Assembly (NCBI RefSeq): GCF_014844035.1
Contig: NZ_CP062159.1
Location: forward strand, 2,170,001-2,234,000
Source of the DNA: Flavobacterium sp. MDT1-60
Lineage (GTDB): Bacteria; Bacteroidota; Bacteroidia; Flavobacteriales; Flavobacteriaceae
Reading direction: 5' to 3'
Length of the DNA stretch: 64,000 nucleotides
Within the stretch, counting starts at the first letter, position 1. Every line of letters begins with the position of its first letter. Below, one piece after another: positions 61,190 through 64,000 of the stretch. The notes below the pieces were generated by a model. It worked only from the letters and a program-made list of their open reading frames with translations, did not search any database and was not told where the DNA came from. A program made the position numbers and the translations under genes.

Positions 61190-62053
61190 TTATTTGATAT
61201 TAAATTTTTGTCCGGCGGTATAAATGCTCACTTCTAATTTTTCAATTGAAATCAGGTTGTTGTTTTTAGATTTTATAATTCCTTTCGGATTTTTAATTAC
61301 AATAACCTGGCTTTCTCCAGCCACTTCAATTTGATTGTTTCGAACAATAATTGCGGTAGCTTCATCAATTCCAATTCCGGTTAAAGTTGGGAATTCAACC
61401 AAAGCAGAAAGTAAACGGTTATAACGGTTTCTCTTTAAAAAATGTTGGTCAATAACAGCCGTTTTCAATAATCCCAATCCTTCGGAAGTTTCTAAATTAT
61501 CATATCGGATATTGTCAAAAGTGCCAGAATATTCTTTTTGTAATTTCTGGTTTCCGGTAATCATTTTTTCAGACATTACAGCAGCTCCTGCGCTTGTTCC
61601 GGAAATTGTGCTTCCGTTTTCGTATGCTTTTTGTATTGCTGTTTTGATTGGTGTATTTTGCACCACATTCATAAAACGACTTTGATCGCCACCGCTTATA
61701 AAAATTAGTTTTGCTTTTTGAACTGAATCTGTAAGAACTTTATTTTGCGCTGTTGCTGCATTAAAGTTCAGCATCACAATCGGGTTCGAAGTCAGCTTTA
61801 CCATTTGAGTTTTAAAAAAGATAAACGAACTATCCGGTTCTTCGCTTGACATTGGTAAAACCACGATATAATCTTTTTTTGATAATTCGGCTACAGCCAA
61901 AACCTGTTTCATTAAAGCATCAGAACGATCTCCGCCGCCAATAATAAATAATTTTCCTTTTGGAGTTTGTGCCTGTAGAAAATTAAAAACGAAAAGACAT
62001 AGAAATGCAATAAATTGATTCGAAGAAAATCTAAAAATAAATTTGTTTTTCAT
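61190..62053 (-). CDS. Cyanophycinase-like S51 peptidase, exported
   Basis: A 287-residue serine peptidase of the S51 group. The catalytic Ser lies in ISGTSAGAAVM and the family opening is KGKLFIIGGGDRSDALM; FISGGDQSRFMN is also typical. A signal peptide (FSSNQFIAFLCLFVFNFLQA) makes it extracytoplasmic. Cyanophycinases cut Asp-Arg polymers; related enzymes cleave alpha-aspartyl or isoaspartyl dipeptides. It is 2 bases from the acylase gene and 26 bases from the Lrp gene, so they form one operon. Confidence 0.85.
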   Translation of the reverse strand: MKNKFIFRFSSNQFIAFLCLFVFNFLQAQTPKGKLFIIGGGDRSDALMKQVLAVAELSKKDYIVVLPMSSEEPDSSFIFFKTQMVKLTSNPIVMLNFNAATAQNKVLTDSVQKAKLIFISGGDQSRFMNVVQNTPIKTAIQKAYENGSTISGTSAGAAVMSEKMITGNQKLQKEYSGTFDNIRYDNLETSEGLGLLKTAVIDQHFLKRNRYNRLLSALVEFPTLTGIGIDEATAIIVRNNQIEVAGESQVIVIKNPKGIIKSKNNNLISIEKLEVSIYTAGQKFNIK

Positions 62054-62079
62054 TGGATTGCTGTGGTTAAATAGATTTC

Positions 62080-62532
62080 TTATAAAGTAATATTTCGTTT
62101 AAAAGCACAGCCCAATTCAATAATTGAATCCGTTTTGGCGATGCCCGGAATACTATCTATTTTTTCGTAAAGAATTCTTCGCATGTGTTCGTGATTCTTT
62201 GCAATAATTTTGATGTAAAGTGTGAATGAACCTGTAACATAATAACATTCTGTGATCTCTGGAATATCTTTCAAGGCTTCAATAATTCGGTCAGAATCAG
62301 AATCTTTGTTTAGTGTTATTCCGGTAAAAGAAGCCCAGTCGTATCCAATCTTTTTTTCTTGTATAATTGGTTTTATGCCAGCAATTACGCCTTGTTCAAT
62401 CATTCTGTTGATACGTTGATGCACCATCGTGTTTGATATTTTTAAATTAGCAGCAATTGCCGAAAAAGCCATTCTCCCGTCTTTTTCTAATTCCTTAATT
62501 ATATTGATATCAAATTCGTCTAATGTTTCCAT
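62080..62532 (-). CDS. Lrp/AsnC-family transcriptional regulator
   Basis: A 150-residue regulator with an N-terminal HTH (IIKELEKDGRMAFSAIAANL, ISNTMVHQRINRMIEQGVIA) and a C-terminal RAM ligand-binding domain (CYYVTGSFTLYIKIIAKNHE, KTDSIIELGCAF). It is divergent from the ornithine aminotransferase gene, with a palindrome between (62659-62689), and would probably respond to an amino acid such as ornithine or arginine. It is also the first gene of the operon with the S51 peptidase and acylase. Confidence 0.92.
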   Translation of the reverse strand: METLDEFDINIIKELEKDGRMAFSAIAANLKISNTMVHQRINRMIEQGVIAGIKPIIQEKKIGYDWASFTGITLNKDSDSDRIIEALKDIPEITECYYVTGSFTLYIKIIAKNHEHMRRILYEKIDSIPGIAKTDSIIELGCAFKRNITL

Positions 62533-62658
62533 TCTTTATATTGAGTTTAAAACTGCCTTTTTACATCCATAAAAGTAATTATTTTTTTTAATAAAAAGCG
62601 ATAAAATATCAGCTGTGCTAAAATCATATTTTACTTTTTCGGTTATAAAAATTTACAT

Positions 62659-62689
62659 TTTGACTTATTTGATTAAAATTAAAGTCAAA
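62659..62689. promoter_or_regulatory. Candidate Lrp operator
   Basis: TTTGACTT (62659-62666) and AAGTCAAA (62682-62689) form an 8-bp inverted repeat with a 15-bp spacer of A/T. It lies 66 bases before the rocD start, between rocD and the Lrp gene, a natural position for control of both. Confidence 0.55.
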
Positions 62690-62725
62690 TATTGGTTTTT
62701 AATACCGTGAATTAATATTTTTTGA

Positions 62726-62733
62726 TACTTTTG
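62726..62733 (+). promoter_or_regulatory. rocD promoter -7 element
   Basis: TACTTTTG matches TAnnTTTG. No clear -33 partner is seen at the usual spacing. The element is 22 bases before the start codon. Confidence 0.5.
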
Positions 62734-62754
62734 TAACTCTAAAAAATACAGCTC

Positions 62755-64000
62755 ATGATTCATACTGAAAATACCCTTTCGTCAAAATCAGAAATTTTGA
62801 TTGAAAAAGAAAATAAATACGGCGCTCATAATTATCATCCGCTTCCAGTTGTGCTGGAAAGGGGAGAAGGAGTATACGTTTGGGATGTTGATGGAAAAAA
62901 ATATTATGATTTCTTGTCTGCTTACTCTGCGGTAAATCAAGGGCATTGCCATCCGAAAATTGTACAGGCAATGGTTGATCAGGCTCAAAAACTGACTTTA
63001 ACATCACGTGCCTTTTATAATGACAAATTAGGAAATTACGAAGAATATGTAACGAAGTATTTTGGATTTGATAAAGTACTCCCAATGAATACCGGTGCCG
63101 AAGCTGTTGAAACAGCTTTGAAAGTTTGTAGAAAATGGGCGTATGAAGTAAAAGGAATTCCTGAAAATCAGGCGCAGGTGATTGTGTGTGAAAATAATTT
63201 CCACGGAAGAACCACTACAATTATTTCCTTTTCAAATGACGAAACTGCCCGTAAAAACTTTGGCCCTTTTACAGATGGATTTATAAAAATTGAATACGAT
63301 AATCTTGAAGCTCTTGAAAAAGCTTTAGAGTCATCAAAAAATATTGCCGGATTTTTGGTTGAACCTATTCAGGGAGAAGCCGGAGTTTATGTTCCGTCAG
63401 AAGGGTATTTGGCGAAAGCAAAAGCTTTGTGTGAGAAACATAATGTTTTGTTTATTGCAGATGAAGTTCAGACCGGAATTGCTCGTACCGGAAAATTACT
63501 AGCCGTTCATCATGAAAATGTGCAACCTGATATTTTAATTTTAGGTAAAGCAATTTCCGGAGGTGTTTATCCGGTTTCAGCAGTTTTGTGTAATGACGAA
63601 ATTATGAATGTGATTAAACCTGGACAACACGGATCTACTTTTGGAGGAAATCCTGTTGCTGCGGCTGTTGCCATTGCAGCATTGGAAGTGATAAAAGAGG
63701 AGAAACTAGCAGAAAATGCAGAACGTATAGGAATCATTTTAAGAAAAGGATTAAATGAAATTGCTGAAAGAAATAATCTGATTACACTCGTTCGCGGAAA
63801 AGGTCTATTGAATGCCATCGTAATTAACTGCGGAGAAGATTCTGATTTAGCCTGGGAAATTTGCCTAAGATTCAGAGACAACGGATTATTAGCAAAACCA
63901 ACACACGGAAATAAAATCAGATTAGCTCCGCCGTTGGTAATGACAGAAACTCAAATTCAGGAATGTCTTGAAATTATTGAGAAATCATTGAATGATTTTA
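62755..64000 (+). CDS. rocD: Ornithine--oxo-acid aminotransferase (partial, cut at right edge)
   Basis: Transfers the delta-amino group of ornithine to 2-oxoglutarate, giving glutamate semialdehyde. The frame runs from the ATG at 62755 ([15 protein letters not shown]) to the window edge, 415 codons, so probably only the last few are missing. Class III aminotransferase signatures are [68 protein letters not shown] and the PLP lysine in [32 protein letters not shown] is also seen as [13 protein letters not shown]. The gene is divergent from the Lrp regulator that probably controls it. Confidence 0.95.
   Translation, partial: MIHTENTLSSKSEILIEKENKYGAHNYHPLPVVLERGEGVYVWDVDGKKYYDFLSAYSAVNQGHCHPKIVQAMVDQAQKLTLTSRAFYNDKLGNYEEYVTKYFGFDKVLPMNTGAEAVETALKVCRKWAYEVKGIPENQAQVIVCENNFHGRTTTIISFSNDETARKNFGPFTDGFIKIEYDNLEALEKALESSKNIAGFLVEPIQGEAGVYVPSEGYLAKAKALCEKHNVLFIADEVQTGIARTGKLLAVHHENVQPDILILGKAISGGVYPVSAVLCNDEIMNVIKPGQHGSTFGGNPVAAAVAIAALEVIKEEKLAENAERIGIILRKGLNEIAERNNLITLVRGKGLLNAIVINCGEDSDLAWEICLRFRDNGLLAKPTHGNKIRLAPPLVMTETQIQECLEIIEKSLNDF

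Overview
The window is a 64 kb piece of a Flavobacterium-type chromosome (Bacteroidota). Supporting signs are low GC, promoters of the Bacteroidota form TTTG-N19-TAnnTTTG (clearest before tRNA-His and purL), a type IX secretion (T9SS) C-terminal sorting domain, the DUF4293-rho neighbourhood, a bacillithiol gene (bshB1), and many dispersed palindromic repeats of the kind seen in flavobacterial genomes. No phage, insertion sequence or CRISPR array is visible.

Layout. 1-2.5 kb: 5' two thirds of purL (minus strand), running off the left edge. 2.8-6.5 kb: a T9SS-secreted endonuclease I and a beta-helix lipoprotein. 6.7-9.2 kb: hotdog thioesterase plus isochorismate synthase (menaquinone entry, the second gene frameshifted), bshB1 and tRNA-His. 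9.4-21 kb: zinc metallopeptidase, a 1227-residue hybrid histidine kinase, a membrane protein, aldehyde dehydrogenase, pseudouridine synthase, panB, an SH3 protein and serine deaminase, all minus strand. 21.3-24.3 kb: Na+/H+ antiporter, SUKH protein and VOC protein on the plus strand. 24.4-39 kb: a run of small minus-strand accessory genes with in-window paralogues (DUF1801 x3, SRPBCC x2, GNAT x2, SnoaL-like x2), a DinB/NADPH-oxidoreductase fusion and a lipoprotein gene with cassette-like flanks. 39.2-43.3 kb: lipoprotein carbonic anhydrase, arginase-family enzyme, a divergent SymE-like toxin/XRE regulator pair with a triple operator, and a DUF1254/DUF1214 gene beside a truncated copy. 43.6-56 kb: lpdA, a NUMOD4/HNH protein, an ABC exporter, truA, a flotillin-like SPFH protein, a phosphodiesterase, a NarL-type two-component pair, DUF4293 and rho. 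56-64 kb: M28 peptidase, DUF3667, dienelactone hydrolase, penicillin acylase, cyanophycinase-like peptidase, an Lrp-type regulator and divergent rocD, which runs to the right edge.

Genes that probably work together: the thioesterase and isochorismate synthase (menaquinone); the LuxR-type regulator and histidine kinase; the SymE-like protein and XRE regulator; and the Lrp regulator with rocD and the upstream amide/peptide hydrolases (amino-acid catabolism, inferred). The most unusual material is the operator array between symE and the XRE gene, the palindromic repeats (one sits in frame inside purL), the family of near-identical terminators, a single-gene unit bounded by 10-bp inverted repeats, and three gene-breaking or gene-joining events (menF, DinB fusion, DUF1214 copy).
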